From Dehalococcoidia bacterium (GTDB taxonomy: Bacteria > Chloroflexota > Dehalococcoidia > GIF9 > AB-539-J10), in contig DAOUSX010000007.1 in assembly GCA_030627025.1 (NCBI GenBank), positions 1 through 12,927 on the forward strand: DNA of 12,927 bases. The letters run 5' to 3'. The position numbers and the translations under genes are program-made. Below the pieces are notes generated by a model. That model had not been told where the DNA came from and made no database searches. It worked only from the letters and a program-made list of their open reading frames with translations. Each line of letters opens with the position of its first letter. Position 1 is the stretch's first letter. This document shows, piece after piece, positions 7,069-12,927 of this stretch.

Positions 7069-8334
7069 CTAACACTCTTCGATGATGTTGTATGCTGCTG
7101 CAAGTCCCAGAACTTCAGTTGTCCCGTCCTCAATCAATCCAGCCCGGGCATCCCTGAAGAGCTTTTCAATGAGAAAGTCCTTGGTAAGCCCGTATCCCCC
7201 AAAGATCTGCAGCGCTTCATAAGCCACTTCAAATGCTGACCTTTTGCCGTAAATTTGCGCGGAAAGGGCATGTCTTGAAGAAGCATCAAAGGTTCTTTCT
7301 ATATAGATTCTTTCCCAGACATGCTCCATTATCTTCCTTGTGTAACATCTTGAACTCTCTACCTTTTCGAACATTTTGTATAGCTTTTGCTTAATTAACT
7401 GGTGCTCACACAGCGGCTTACCTCCTTGAATCCTCTCTCTTGAATAGCGCAGAGCCTCCTCAAAAGCTGCCCGAGCTAGACCTGTAAATATAGTCCCCAT
7501 AAAACAGCTCGTCGCGCAAATTATCTGACCTATACGGAATTCATAGAAAGGAGGCCTGATAAGCATGTAATCATCCGGGATATGCACATTGTCAAAAGTG
7601 ATGTCCCCTTGAGGGTCGTCCCTCAAGCCGAGCTTGTCAACCGGCTTCCCTTTGGTTACACCTTCTTGCTCCAGCGGGACAATACAGAATGCCCCGTTCG
7701 CTAAATTATCATGCGGCGGCAAGGTCACATGGAGGCCTACATGCGTAGCTGTGGGTGCAGAAGATATCCAGCTAGATTTAGGACCATTGATGACCCACCC
7801 ATCACCATCTTTATCAGCCCTTACCTCACCGGGGTGGAGCTCTTTTACATGGGGAAGAAAACTTTCTTCACAAGCCATGATATAATCTGAGCCGCACTCA
7901 GGCTCAGTCACACCCCAGCAGCCATGATATTTAGCTTCTGTATCCTCCACCCAGGGTTTTACTATCTTCTCAATAACATCTCCCATAGCAAACAGGGAAG
8001 CCACTGCAGGCGCTATTTGGTCGACGCCTATCGCCGTTGTTAGCCCTACACTCCCCCAGCCAAGCTCTTCTAAAATTATGTGTGCTTCCGTTGCATTTAC
8101 ACCTAATCCACCATAATCTGGGTCTATAAAGATCCTGTGATATCCCAGCTTCTTCATTTGTTTTAATACATCCCAATATGGTGAATCTTTGGCTATTACT
8201 TGCTCTGGATCGGACATCCGATCTAATTTTCGTGCAGCAGGTCTTATTACTTCTTCGGCAAACCTATGTGTTTCTTCTCTTAGTAATGATAATCCCTTGT
8301 CTTCTCTAATCTTTGGGTCGATTTCAAAGTACAT
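7069..8334 (-). CDS. Acyl-CoA dehydrogenase family flavoprotein
   Basis: This 421-residue protein would oxidise an acyl-CoA thioester at the alpha-beta bond using FAD and hand the electrons to EtfAB. It has the three usual domains: an N-terminal helical domain (about 1-135), a beta domain from V-T-E-P-E-C-G-S-D (142-150) with W189-I-S-S-A for FAD binding, and a C-terminal helical domain with F-G-G-Y-G (378-382) and R394-D-A-R. The usual catalytic-base motif I-Y-E-G-T-S/N-E reads I-E-D-G-T-T-E (401-407), so Asp403 occupies the base position and Glu402 is one residue early. The alternative base site used by isovaleryl- and long-chain-type enzymes, just before R267-I-G, holds Phe with E265 one further back. 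It is the second gene of its operon, 45 bases after the SCP2-like gene, with an AAGGAG Shine-Dalgarno. The substrate is unknown. Confidence 0.93.
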   Translation of the reverse strand: MYFEIDPKIREDKGLSLLREETHRFAEEVIRPAARKLDRMSDPEQVIAKDSPYWDVLKQMKKLGYHRIFIDPDYGGLGVNATEAHIILEELGWGSVGLTTAIGVDQIAPAVASLFAMGDVIEKIVKPWVEDTEAKYHGCWGVTEPECGSDYIMACEESFLPHVKELHPGEVRADKDGDGWVINGPKSSWISSAPTATHVGLHVTLPPHDNLANGAFCIVPLEQEGVTKGKPVDKLGLRDDPQGDITFDNVHIPDDYMLIRPPFYEFRIGQIICATSCFMGTIFTGLARAAFEEALRYSRERIQGGKPLCEHQLIKQKLYKMFEKVESSRCYTRKIMEHVWERIYIERTFDASSRHALSAQIYGKRSAFEVAYEALQIFGGYGLTKDFLIEKLFRDARAGLIEDGTTEVLGLAAAYNIIEEC

Positions 8335-8379
8335 AGACGCTCCTTACTAATGCTCACATTAAGCTTCTATATCCCTCTA

Positions 8380-8991
8380 CTAATCGATGGGAACCCCAGC
8401 GAACACCTCCTTCGTAAGCGCCACCACTGCTTTCATATGTTTCATCACATACGACATATCACCTTCAAGCTTCAATTTGTTGCTCATCACCAATCTAATG
8501 GTATCCTGTCTGCCTGAAACCATTAGTTTCCAGGCGCTATATTTCCCAGAAAGCTTGAAAGTTGCATCTTCGTGTTCACCTGGAGCCACCGGCTTCATGG
8601 CTCTGACGCTACCATGCCAGAAATCTGACCAGAAATACGTGCATGCACCCTTTATGTCCTCTGCAGATAATTTTGAGGCCATGCTCGTCATTTCGTCTAT
8701 ACTGAATTTGTCAGCAGGGGTATCTAACGGAACACCCAATTTCTTTTCGAAAACATCGCCCATAGGAGTGCCCTTAAACTTCTTTCGAGCCTCCGATGGC
8801 ATCATATCCAAGAAGCTTATGAACCCTTCCATGACTTCTCTTCTGCTCAGGTCCCTCACAAATTCCTCGTCACCCTCGATTATGCTTAGAAAATCGCCTT
8901 CCCAATCCTTTGCTGCCTCCTTGTACTTCTCGCTTTTCTCTGCGGCCTGTAATACTGCCTCCACCCATTCTCTTGATGGAAATATAGCCAT
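8380..8991 (-). CDS. SCP2-like (sterol carrier protein 2 fold) protein
   Basis: This 203-residue protein has a C-terminal half typical of the SCP2 lipid-binding fold: D-A-T-F-K-L-S-G-K-Y-S-A-W-K (142-155), then the K-L-K-L-E-G-D-M-S-Y-V-M-K segment at 172-184. The N-terminal part (F-P-S-R-E-W-V, 4-10, and K-D-W-E-G-D-F, 28-34) is seen in related prokaryotic SCP2 proteins. Such proteins bind acyl-CoAs or other hydrophobic ligands in a tunnel, and have no known catalytic residues. There is no signal peptide or membrane segment, so it should be cytoplasmic. It is the first gene of the operon with the acyl-CoA dehydrogenase and ADC-family genes. The start is fixed by a GGAGGTG Shine-Dalgarno seven or so bases from the ATG. 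A carrier that presents substrates to the dehydrogenase is a fair inference, not shown by sequence. Confidence 0.8.
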   Translation of the reverse strand: MAIFPSREWVEAVLQAAEKSEKYKEAAKDWEGDFLSIIEGDEEFVRDLSRREVMEGFISFLDMMPSEARKKFKGTPMGDVFEKKLGVPLDTPADKFSIDEMTSMASKLSAEDIKGACTYFWSDFWHGSVRAMKPVAPGEHEDATFKLSGKYSAWKLMVSGRQDTIRLVMSNKLKLEGDMSYVMKHMKAVVALTKEVFAGVPID

Positions 8992-9029
8992 TTTCTCACC
9001 TCCTCATTAAATAACTTCCAAAGCATAAG

Positions 9030-9057
9030 GCTATATCAAGAAAAGCAGAACTGTCAA
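9030..9057 (-). promoter_or_regulatory. Promoter of the SCP2-ACAD-ADC operon
   Basis: On the minus strand, a perfect -35 box TTGACA (9052-9057) is followed after 16 bases by TATAGC (9030-9035), four of six matches to TATAAT. The surrounding block 9007-9061 aligns without gaps to the etfBA promoter block 6135-6189 at 41 of 55 positions by hand count, including an identical 9-base run at the -35 side. The distance to the start codon is also close to that of etfB. Confidence 0.75.
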
Positions 9058-9070
9058 TAACGCGGTCAAC

Positions 9071-9100
9071 TTGCCCATTTCCAGCTATATTTGTTTTAAT
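9071..9100 (+). promoter_or_regulatory. Possible promoter of the cysteine desulfurase gene
   Basis: TTGCCC (9071-9076) and TTTAAT (9095-9100) are 18 bases apart. They would place the RNA start only about eight bases before the ATG at 9115, giving an almost leaderless message. That fits the absence of any Shine-Dalgarno before this gene. Both boxes are imperfect. Confidence 0.3.
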
Positions 9101-9114
9101 AACACACTACTTCG

Positions 9115-10299
9115 ATGAACAGGATATATCTTGATCACGCCGCCACCACGCCGACACATCCTGAGGTGGTAAAAGCGATGCTGCCCTATTTCAGCGATGC
9201 CTTCGGCAATCCCTCAACTCTCTATTCTTACGGGCAGGAAGCAAGGAAAGCCGTTGAGGAGGCAAGGAACAAGATTGCCAGCCTGATTAATGCTCAGAGT
9301 GAGGAAATCGTGTTTACCAGTGGAGGGACAGAGGCAGACAATTTCGCCATAAAGGGTGTTGCTTACGCCAATGAACACAAAGGGAATCACATCATTACCA
9401 CCCCTATTGAGCACCACGCTGTGCTAGAGCCGTGTAAGTTTCTGGAGAAAAGAGGATTCTCCGTTACGTATCTCCCCGTGGATAACCAGGGCCTGGTTAT
9501 CCCGCAGGATATCAAGAACGCTATCACTGATAAAACCATACTTATTTCAATAATGCATGCCAACAACGAGGTAGGCACTATAGAACCAATAAGCGCAATA
9601 GGCAAGATTGCTAAAGAACGAGGAATAATTTTCCACACGGATGCGGTTCAAACTGTGGGACATATCCCCGTTGATGTAGACAAGCTGGGAGTGGATTTAC
9701 TCTCCATCTCAGCCCACAAGTTTTACGGACCAAAGGGAATAGGAGCACTGTATGTCAAGAAAGGCACTAAGCTAGCTCCATTCATCCATGGAGGCGAACA
9801 GGAGAAGGGACAGCGCGCAGGCACTGAGAATACCCCAGGCATTATAGGCTTTGGTAAGGCAGTTGAAATTGCCATGGAGGAAATGACTAAGGAGAGAACG
9901 AGACTCAGCCATCTTCGTGACAAATTCATTAAAGGTCTACCGGAGCAAACTGAACAGATTCAGCTGAATGGTCATCCCACAAAAAGGCTGCCCAACAATG
10001 TCAATGTGACCATTGACTCGGCTAGGGCGGATTTAGTCCTTCTAAACCTCGAAACAGAGTGGATTTATGCTTCTAGCGGCTCAGCTTGTAGCTCAGCGAA
10101 TCCCGAACCTTCGCATGTGCTTCTGGCACTAGGGCTCTCGCCGGAACAAGCCCGTAGCTCGCTCAGATTTACCTTAGGTCGAGAAACTACCGAAAGTGAT
10201 ATAGAGAGAGTGCTTGAAGTGCTACCCCACATAATAGACAAGACAATGGTCATGTCAGAGCTTCTAGAAGGCCTGGCACGGCGTTCAAGATGCTGCTAG
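9115..10299 (+). CDS. Cysteine desulfurase, IscS/NifS family (class V aminotransferase fold)
   Basis: This 394-residue PLP enzyme takes sulfur from L-cysteine as a protein-bound persulfide, for Fe-S clusters, thiolated tRNA or cofactors. The pattern is complete: D7-H-A-A-T-T-P at the start, S69-G-G-T-E, H100 in P-I-E-H-H (ring stacking on PLP), N-N-E-V-G-T at 150-155, D176 and Q179, the PLP lysine K202 in S-A-H-K-F-Y-G-P-K-G, R234-A-G-T-E-N-T, and the catalytic C325 on the loop G-S-A-C-S-S-A-N-P-E-P-S-H. That loop, S-S-G-S-A-C-S-S, is of the group I (IscS/NifS) type, not the SufS type. The protein ends in two cysteines (C393-C394), an uncommon tail. No IscU, IscR or ferredoxin gene is adjacent. 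The start is certain from the N-terminal motif although no Shine-Dalgarno is visible. It converges on feoB. Confidence 0.95.
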   Translation: MNRIYLDHAATTPTHPEVVKAMLPYFSDAFGNPSTLYSYGQEARKAVEEARNKIASLINAQSEEIVFTSGGTEADNFAIKGVAYANEHKGNHIITTPIEHHAVLEPCKFLEKRGFSVTYLPVDNQGLVIPQDIKNAITDKTILISIMHANNEVGTIEPISAIGKIAKERGIIFHTDAVQTVGHIPVDVDKLGVDLLSISAHKFYGPKGIGALYVKKGTKLAPFIHGGEQEKGQRAGTENTPGIIGFGKAVEIAMEEMTKERTRLSHLRDKFIKGLPEQTEQIQLNGHPTKRLPNNVNVTIDSARADLVLLNLETEWIYASSGSACSSANPEPSHVLLALGLSPEQARSSLRFTLGRETTESDIERVLEVLPHIIDKTMVMSELLEGLARRSRCC

Positions 10300-10338
10300 A
10301 TTGAAACGTGCCAAATATATCCAAGGCCAGTTTCAATC
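10299..10338. terminator. Hairpin between the convergent cysteine desulfurase and feoB genes
   Basis: GATTGAAAC (10299-10307) and GTTTCAATC (10330-10338) form a perfect 9-bp stem. A further GCC/GGC pairing lies inside beyond a two-by-two internal loop, around a 12-base loop. It fills the 41-base gap between the two convergent stops, where a shared bidirectional terminator is expected. No T-run follows on either strand. Confidence 0.6.
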
Positions 10339-10340
10339 GC

Positions 10341-12047
10341 TTACAGAATCAGATTCAGCAAACTGCCCACAACCAAGGAGGCAACTATCATTATCCCGGT
10401 AGCAGCAAGCATGCCCTTGAGTCTCAACTCCCGAGCCAGCACCACAAAACTGGCGATACACGGGAAGAACATAGCCAGAACCACGCTGCCGATGACCAAC
10501 TGGTTGGCACTCAGACTTAGGGTGCCGAGCATACCCACGGCCATATCCTTACGCAAAAAGCCGATGACCAGCGCCGCAGTTGCCTCCCTGGGCAACCCCA
10601 AAAGTCCACTCACCACCGGCGCTGCAAAGTTGGCGATGTAGTCAAATACATTCAGGGCATAGAGAATGGTGATGACGAACATGCCTAACATAACAATAGG
10701 GATTGCTTCTTTAAGGAAGCCTAAGATTCTCATCCAGAGCTTTGAAGCCAGAATGCGAGGCGAGGGTAGGCGGTATGGCGGAATCTCAATTAGGAGTTCA
10801 GGGCTGAACCCTTTCACCGTTAGGTTTAAGATCAATCCCAGGATGATCCAGACCACGAAAAGCGTGCCATACACTATAGCTACATAGTGCCAGCCCTCTC
10901 CTCCAACCAATCCGATGACCATGGCTTGAAGGGCAGCACACGGGACTGCAATGGAGATAAGGGTAGCAACAATGAATCTCTCCCTCTTACTTTCCAAAAT
11001 TCGGGTGGCCAGGATTCCGGGAACATTGCATCCCAGGCCAAGGAGCGTGGGTATAATGGCGTATCCGTGCATTCCCAGACGGTGCATCAGAGTGTCAAGG
11101 AGCACTGCCAGGCGAGGCAAGTATCCTAGATCTTCTAGAAAACCTAACACCAGGTAGAAAGCGAGAACATAAGGTAGGACAACCCCAAAGGGTATGAACA
11201 GCCCCGTCGTCAGGATGCCAAAGGACTGGGTAAAGTCTATCTCTCCGCTGATAAGCTTGCCTACCAGGATATCGTGCAGGAAGCCGCCTGATCCCAGAAA
11301 TTCGCTTAGCCGCATCATTAGGGGAGCCCAGAGATTGTTAAACAGCGGCCCGGATATATATACGATGAGGCTCTCACCGATGAAGCGAATTATCATGAAG
11401 GAAGTCAAAAGGACCAAAACAGCGATAGGGATTCCTGGGAAAGGCTTGACCGAAGCATCGCCCAGGTGTTCCAGCCAGGTGTGGTGCCGATGAGTTACTG
11501 TTTGCACCTGCTCTACAATTCTGCCCACGGCTGCCCATCGCTCATCACGCGTTCGATGAGATACAGGTGGAGATGCTGCTTCATGGATGCGACTCACCAA
11601 TTCCTTCATTCCCTCCCCTGTCACTGCTACTGTGGGCACGACAGGTACTCCCAAAAGTTGCTCCAGTTTCTTGACATTGATGTCTATTCCTCTATGCTTG
11701 GTATCATCCCACACATTCAGCGCCACTATTACGGGGATGTCTCTTTCTAGCAATTGCATGGTTAGAAATAGGTTTCTCTCCAGATTGGTAGCATCGACGA
11801 CATCAATGACTAGGTCACCGTCCTTGAGCATCTCGGTAGCCACCTCTTCTGCCTTGGAAGTAGGCTCCAAGGTATAAGTGCCGGGCACATCTATCACCTC
11901 AGCCATTTCCTCTCCCAGTTTGAGATACCCCTTGGTGAACTCTACTGTAGTGCCCGGATAATTGGAGACGATAACCCTGACCCCAGTGAGGCGGGAGAAA
12001 AAGGCACTCTTGCCTACATTGGGATTACCCATCAAGAGTATTTTCAC
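10341..12047 (-). CDS. feoB: Ferrous iron transport protein B (short form)
   Basis: This 568-residue inner-membrane Fe2+ importer has an N-terminal G domain: G1 GNPNVGKS (7-14), G2 Y-P-G-T-T-V-E (30-36), G3 DVPG (53-56), and G4 NVWD (111-114) where N-x-x-D is usual. The membrane part has about nine or ten hydrophobic segments from residue 205, with the conserved G-C-N-V-P at 339-343, a V-P-C at 368-370 and F-P-C at 528-530 (Cys likely lining the iron path). Compared with E. coli FeoB (773) it is about 200 residues shorter. The helical GDI spacer between the G domain and the first TM is cut to about 50 residues (150-204), rich in His and charged residues. It starts with an ATGA overlap (12044-12047) on feoA, so the two are translationally coupled. 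The C-terminus aligns with other FeoBs, so it is short by design and not truncated. Confidence 0.93.
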   Translation of the reverse strand: MKILLMGNPNVGKSAFFSRLTGVRVIVSNYPGTTVEFTKGYLKLGEEMAEVIDVPGTYTLEPTSKAEEVATEMLKDGDLVIDVVDATNLERNLFLTMQLLERDIPVIVALNVWDDTKHRGIDINVKKLEQLLGVPVVPTVAVTGEGMKELVSRIHEAASPPVSHRTRDERWAAVGRIVEQVQTVTHRHHTWLEHLGDASVKPFPGIPIAVLVLLTSFMIIRFIGESLIVYISGPLFNNLWAPLMMRLSEFLGSGGFLHDILVGKLISGEIDFTQSFGILTTGLFIPFGVVLPYVLAFYLVLGFLEDLGYLPRLAVLLDTLMHRLGMHGYAIIPTLLGLGCNVPGILATRILESKRERFIVATLISIAVPCAALQAMVIGLVGGEGWHYVAIVYGTLFVVWIILGLILNLTVKGFSPELLIEIPPYRLPSPRILASKLWMRILGFLKEAIPIVMLGMFVITILYALNVFDYIANFAAPVVSGLLGLPREATAALVIGFLRKDMAVGMLGTLSLSANQLVIGSVVLAMFFPCIASFVVLARELRLKGMLAATGIMIVASLVVGSLLNLIL

Positions 12048-12292
12048 TTACTCTCCAGCTCAACCAGGATTCTCCGGGCCACGCCGAAACCTAAGGCAAG
12101 CTGAGCCTCATTGACTTGGATAGTCACTGGACCGCGCATGAGCATGGAGCTGACCTTGGTTATCTGCTTGCCCGGCCTGATCCCCATAGCTTCGAGCCGG
12201 CGCACCAGGCCATGTCCTCCAGTAATCTGGATGACTCTGCCCCTCTCACCTGCCTTCATCTGAGCAACCGTTATCGGTCTATTAGAGATCAC
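12044..12292 (-). CDS. feoA: Ferrous iron transport protein A
   Basis: This 82-residue protein is a single SH3-like FeoA domain, the cytoplasmic partner of FeoB. The pattern is clear: P-I-T-V-A-Q-M-K-A-G near the start, then G-H-G-L-V-R-R-L-E-A-M-G-I-R-P-G-K, ending with an A-R-R-I-L-V-E-L strand. It starts with GTG (12290-12292). An AAAGGAG ribosome site for this GTG lies inside the last codons of the gene upstream, whose stop is two bases before. It overlaps feoB by four bases (ATGA). DtxR-family regulators often carry a FeoA-like domain, but here it is a separate gene. Confidence 0.93.
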   Translation of the reverse strand: MISNRPITVAQMKAGERGRVIQITGGHGLVRRLEAMGIRPGKQITKVSSMLMRGPVTIQVNEAQLALGFGVARRILVELESK

Positions 12293-12294
12293 GG

Positions 12295-12492
12295 TTAGAT
12301 TTGCTCCTTTATCTTGCCATCAGCAATATAAATCACTCTATCCGCACTCAAAGTTCTCACTCTTCCTTCAAAGATATTTTCCTGCCCCAGCCAAAATGGC
12401 CTCAATATAAGGTCATAAAGTAGAGCAGAGAAGTCAGTTATCTTGGTTAAATGCCTTCGTATTCTTAGCCATGGATTTTCTCCTAATTCCAT
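12295..12492 (-). CDS. Small protein of unknown function between dtxR and feoA
   Basis: This 65-residue frame starts with ATG at 12492 and ends at a TAA two bases before feoA. I do not recognise it. The first half is basic and hydrophobic (R-I-R-R-H-L, then a helix-like S-A-L-L-Y-D-L-I-L-R-P-F-W-L-G). The second half looks like short strands (E-N-I-F-E-G-R-V-R-T-L, D-R-V-I-Y-I-A-D-G-K-I-K). The tight packing (51 bases after dtxR, two before feoA) and the placing of feoA's ribosome site within its end favour a real gene in the operon. Its own Shine-Dalgarno is weak. The end faintly recalls C-terminal strands of ABC ATPases, so a gene remnant is an alternative. Confidence 0.55.
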   Translation of the reverse strand: MELGENPWLRIRRHLTKITDFSALLYDLILRPFWLGQENIFEGRVRTLSADRVIYIADGKIKEQI

Positions 12493-12509
12493 CCACTATT
12501 GATAGCTTT

Positions 12510-12525
12510 GTTAGCCATGTCTAAC
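12510..12525. promoter_or_regulatory. Inverted repeat GTTAG/CTAAC between dtxR and the small gene
   Basis: GTTAG (12510-12514) and CTAAC (12521-12525) are inverted arms separated by six bases. The arms match the core half-sites of the known DtxR/IdeR box (GTTAG-x-CTAAC), but the spacing is wrong for that box (six instead of one). It could be a variant operator within the operon or simply a small hairpin. A palindromic AAAAATTTTT lies next to it at 12536-12545. Confidence 0.3.
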
Positions 12526-12543
12526 TTGCCACAGCAAAAATTT

Positions 12544-12927
12544 TTATCTTTCTCCCAATCTTCTCTCCAAGCATTCCGGAGGGAGCTCTCCGTGCTCCAG
12601 ATAGTATCTATATCTCTGGGGGAACTTAGCCTCTCCCGGCGGGCATACTTCTACAAACTCCATAAATTTAATAATTCTTTCCAAGGTAAGGGGGCTAATG
12701 ACATGTTCAATCTTGCAGGCATCTTCTTCAGCCGTTTTCTGGTCAATACCCAAAGCTTGAGCAAGAAAGCGGCTTAGTGCCCTGTGACGGTGAATTACAT
12801 CGTCAGCAGCCTCATTACCTTCGGGAGTAAGCTCTATATGGCCATACTTCTCATGCACTACAAGCCCTTCTTCAGAAAGCTTTTGCAGCGCTGCAGTAAC
12901 GCTGGGCATTGTCACATCCAGCATGCG
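12544..12927 (-). CDS. DtxR/MntR-family metal-dependent transcriptional regulator (5' end outside window)
   Basis: The gene runs off the right edge; 128 codons are visible, with no start. The visible part begins in the winged helix-turn-helix recognition helix (T-M-P-S-V-T-A-A-L-Q-K-L), followed by the wing (G-H-I-E-L-T-P-E-G). The dimerisation and metal domain has H-R-H-R-A-L-S-R-F-L and then E-E-D-A-C-K-I-E-H-V-I-S. The Cys-x-x-Glu-His group corresponds to C102, E105 and H106 of the primary iron site of C. diphtheriae DtxR, whereas MntR has Glu in place of that Cys. At the position of DtxR E83 (ancillary site) there is Ser. The protein ends without an SH3-like third domain. It heads the operon with feoA and feoB, so it very likely represses iron uptake when Fe2+ is plentiful. 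Confidence 0.9.
   Translation of the reverse strand, partial: RMLDVTMPSVTAALQKLSEEGLVVHEKYGHIELTPEGNEAADDVIHRHRALSRFLAQALGIDQKTAEEDACKIEHVISPLTLERIIKFMEFVEVCPPGEAKFPQRYRYYLEHGELPPECLERRLGER

Noticed and set aside
8387..9010. A 207-codon plus-strand open frame opposite the SCP2-like gene.
   Set aside because: It is the antisense shadow of a gene with recognisable SCP2 motifs and a good ribosome site; its own translation is Ser-rich and matches nothing.
10299..10338. GATTGAAAC and GTTTCAATC resemble the ends of some CRISPR repeats.
   Set aside because: There is one copy only, no regularly spaced repeats and no cas genes. The pair sits between two convergent genes, as a terminator hairpin would.
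11194..11493. A 99-codon plus-strand open frame and its neighbours opposite feoB.
   Set aside because: feoB is continuous on the other strand with all G motifs and the C-N-V-P segment, so these frames are shadows.
12499..12777. A 92-codon plus-strand open frame opposite dtxR.
   Set aside because: It lies antisense to clear DtxR-family coding sequence and lacks a ribosome site.

Overview
The window holds ordinary bacterial chromosomal genes of moderate GC content. There is no rRNA, tRNA, CRISPR array or intact insertion sequence. The mix of genes (an EF-G paralogue, etfBA, an acyl-CoA dehydrogenase with SCP2-like and acetoacetate-decarboxylase-like partners, a short FeoB, and MoaD/MoeB-type sulfur carriers) suggests an anaerobic or facultative bacterium of sediment type, perhaps Chloroflexota (Dehalococcoidia-like). 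That placement is inferred from gene content and is not proven by any marker here.

Layout, left to right. (1) 1-1738, + strand: the tail of a MoaD/ThiS-type ubiquitin-like sulfur carrier ending in Gly-Gly, its MoeB/ThiF/HesA-type adenylyltransferase, and a cation diffusion facilitator joined by an ATGA overlap. (2) 1739-2214: a 476-base stretch without a convincing gene. It holds an 8-bp hairpin, a short direct repeat and an 88-codon minus-strand open frame with no normal start. (3) 2215-4284, + strand: an EF-G-like translational GTPase, convergent with the next operon. (4) 4305-6122, - strand: etfB-etfA. (5) 6250-8991, - strand: an operon of an SCP2-like protein, an acyl-CoA dehydrogenase and an acetoacetate decarboxylase-family protein. 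(6) 9115-10299, + strand: an IscS/NifS cysteine desulfurase. (7) 10341-12927, - strand: an iron uptake operon read dtxR (partial) - small unknown protein - feoA - feoB.

How the genes fit together. The acyl-CoA dehydrogenase would pass electrons to the EtfAB flavoprotein encoded just downstream. The most striking signal is that the promoter of etfBA and the promoter of the SCP2-ACAD-ADC operon are recognisably the same sequence. They share a 55-base gapless block, 41/55 identical by hand count, with TTGACA and a TATA-type -10 box 16 bases apart, at almost the same distance from the start codon. This supports one regulated catabolic unit in two transcripts. The iron end (DtxR-type regulator, FeoAB) and the cysteine desulfurase fit an iron-sulfur theme. 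The sulfur-carrier pair at the left edge is a molybdenum/tungsten-cofactor or thiamine-type sulfur relay.

No wholly new system is evident. The best leads are the paired promoters, the acyl-CoA dehydrogenase whose usual catalytic Glu position holds Asp, the EF-G paralogue with altered G1 and switch I motifs, and the unknown 65-residue protein inside the dtxR-feoAB operon.
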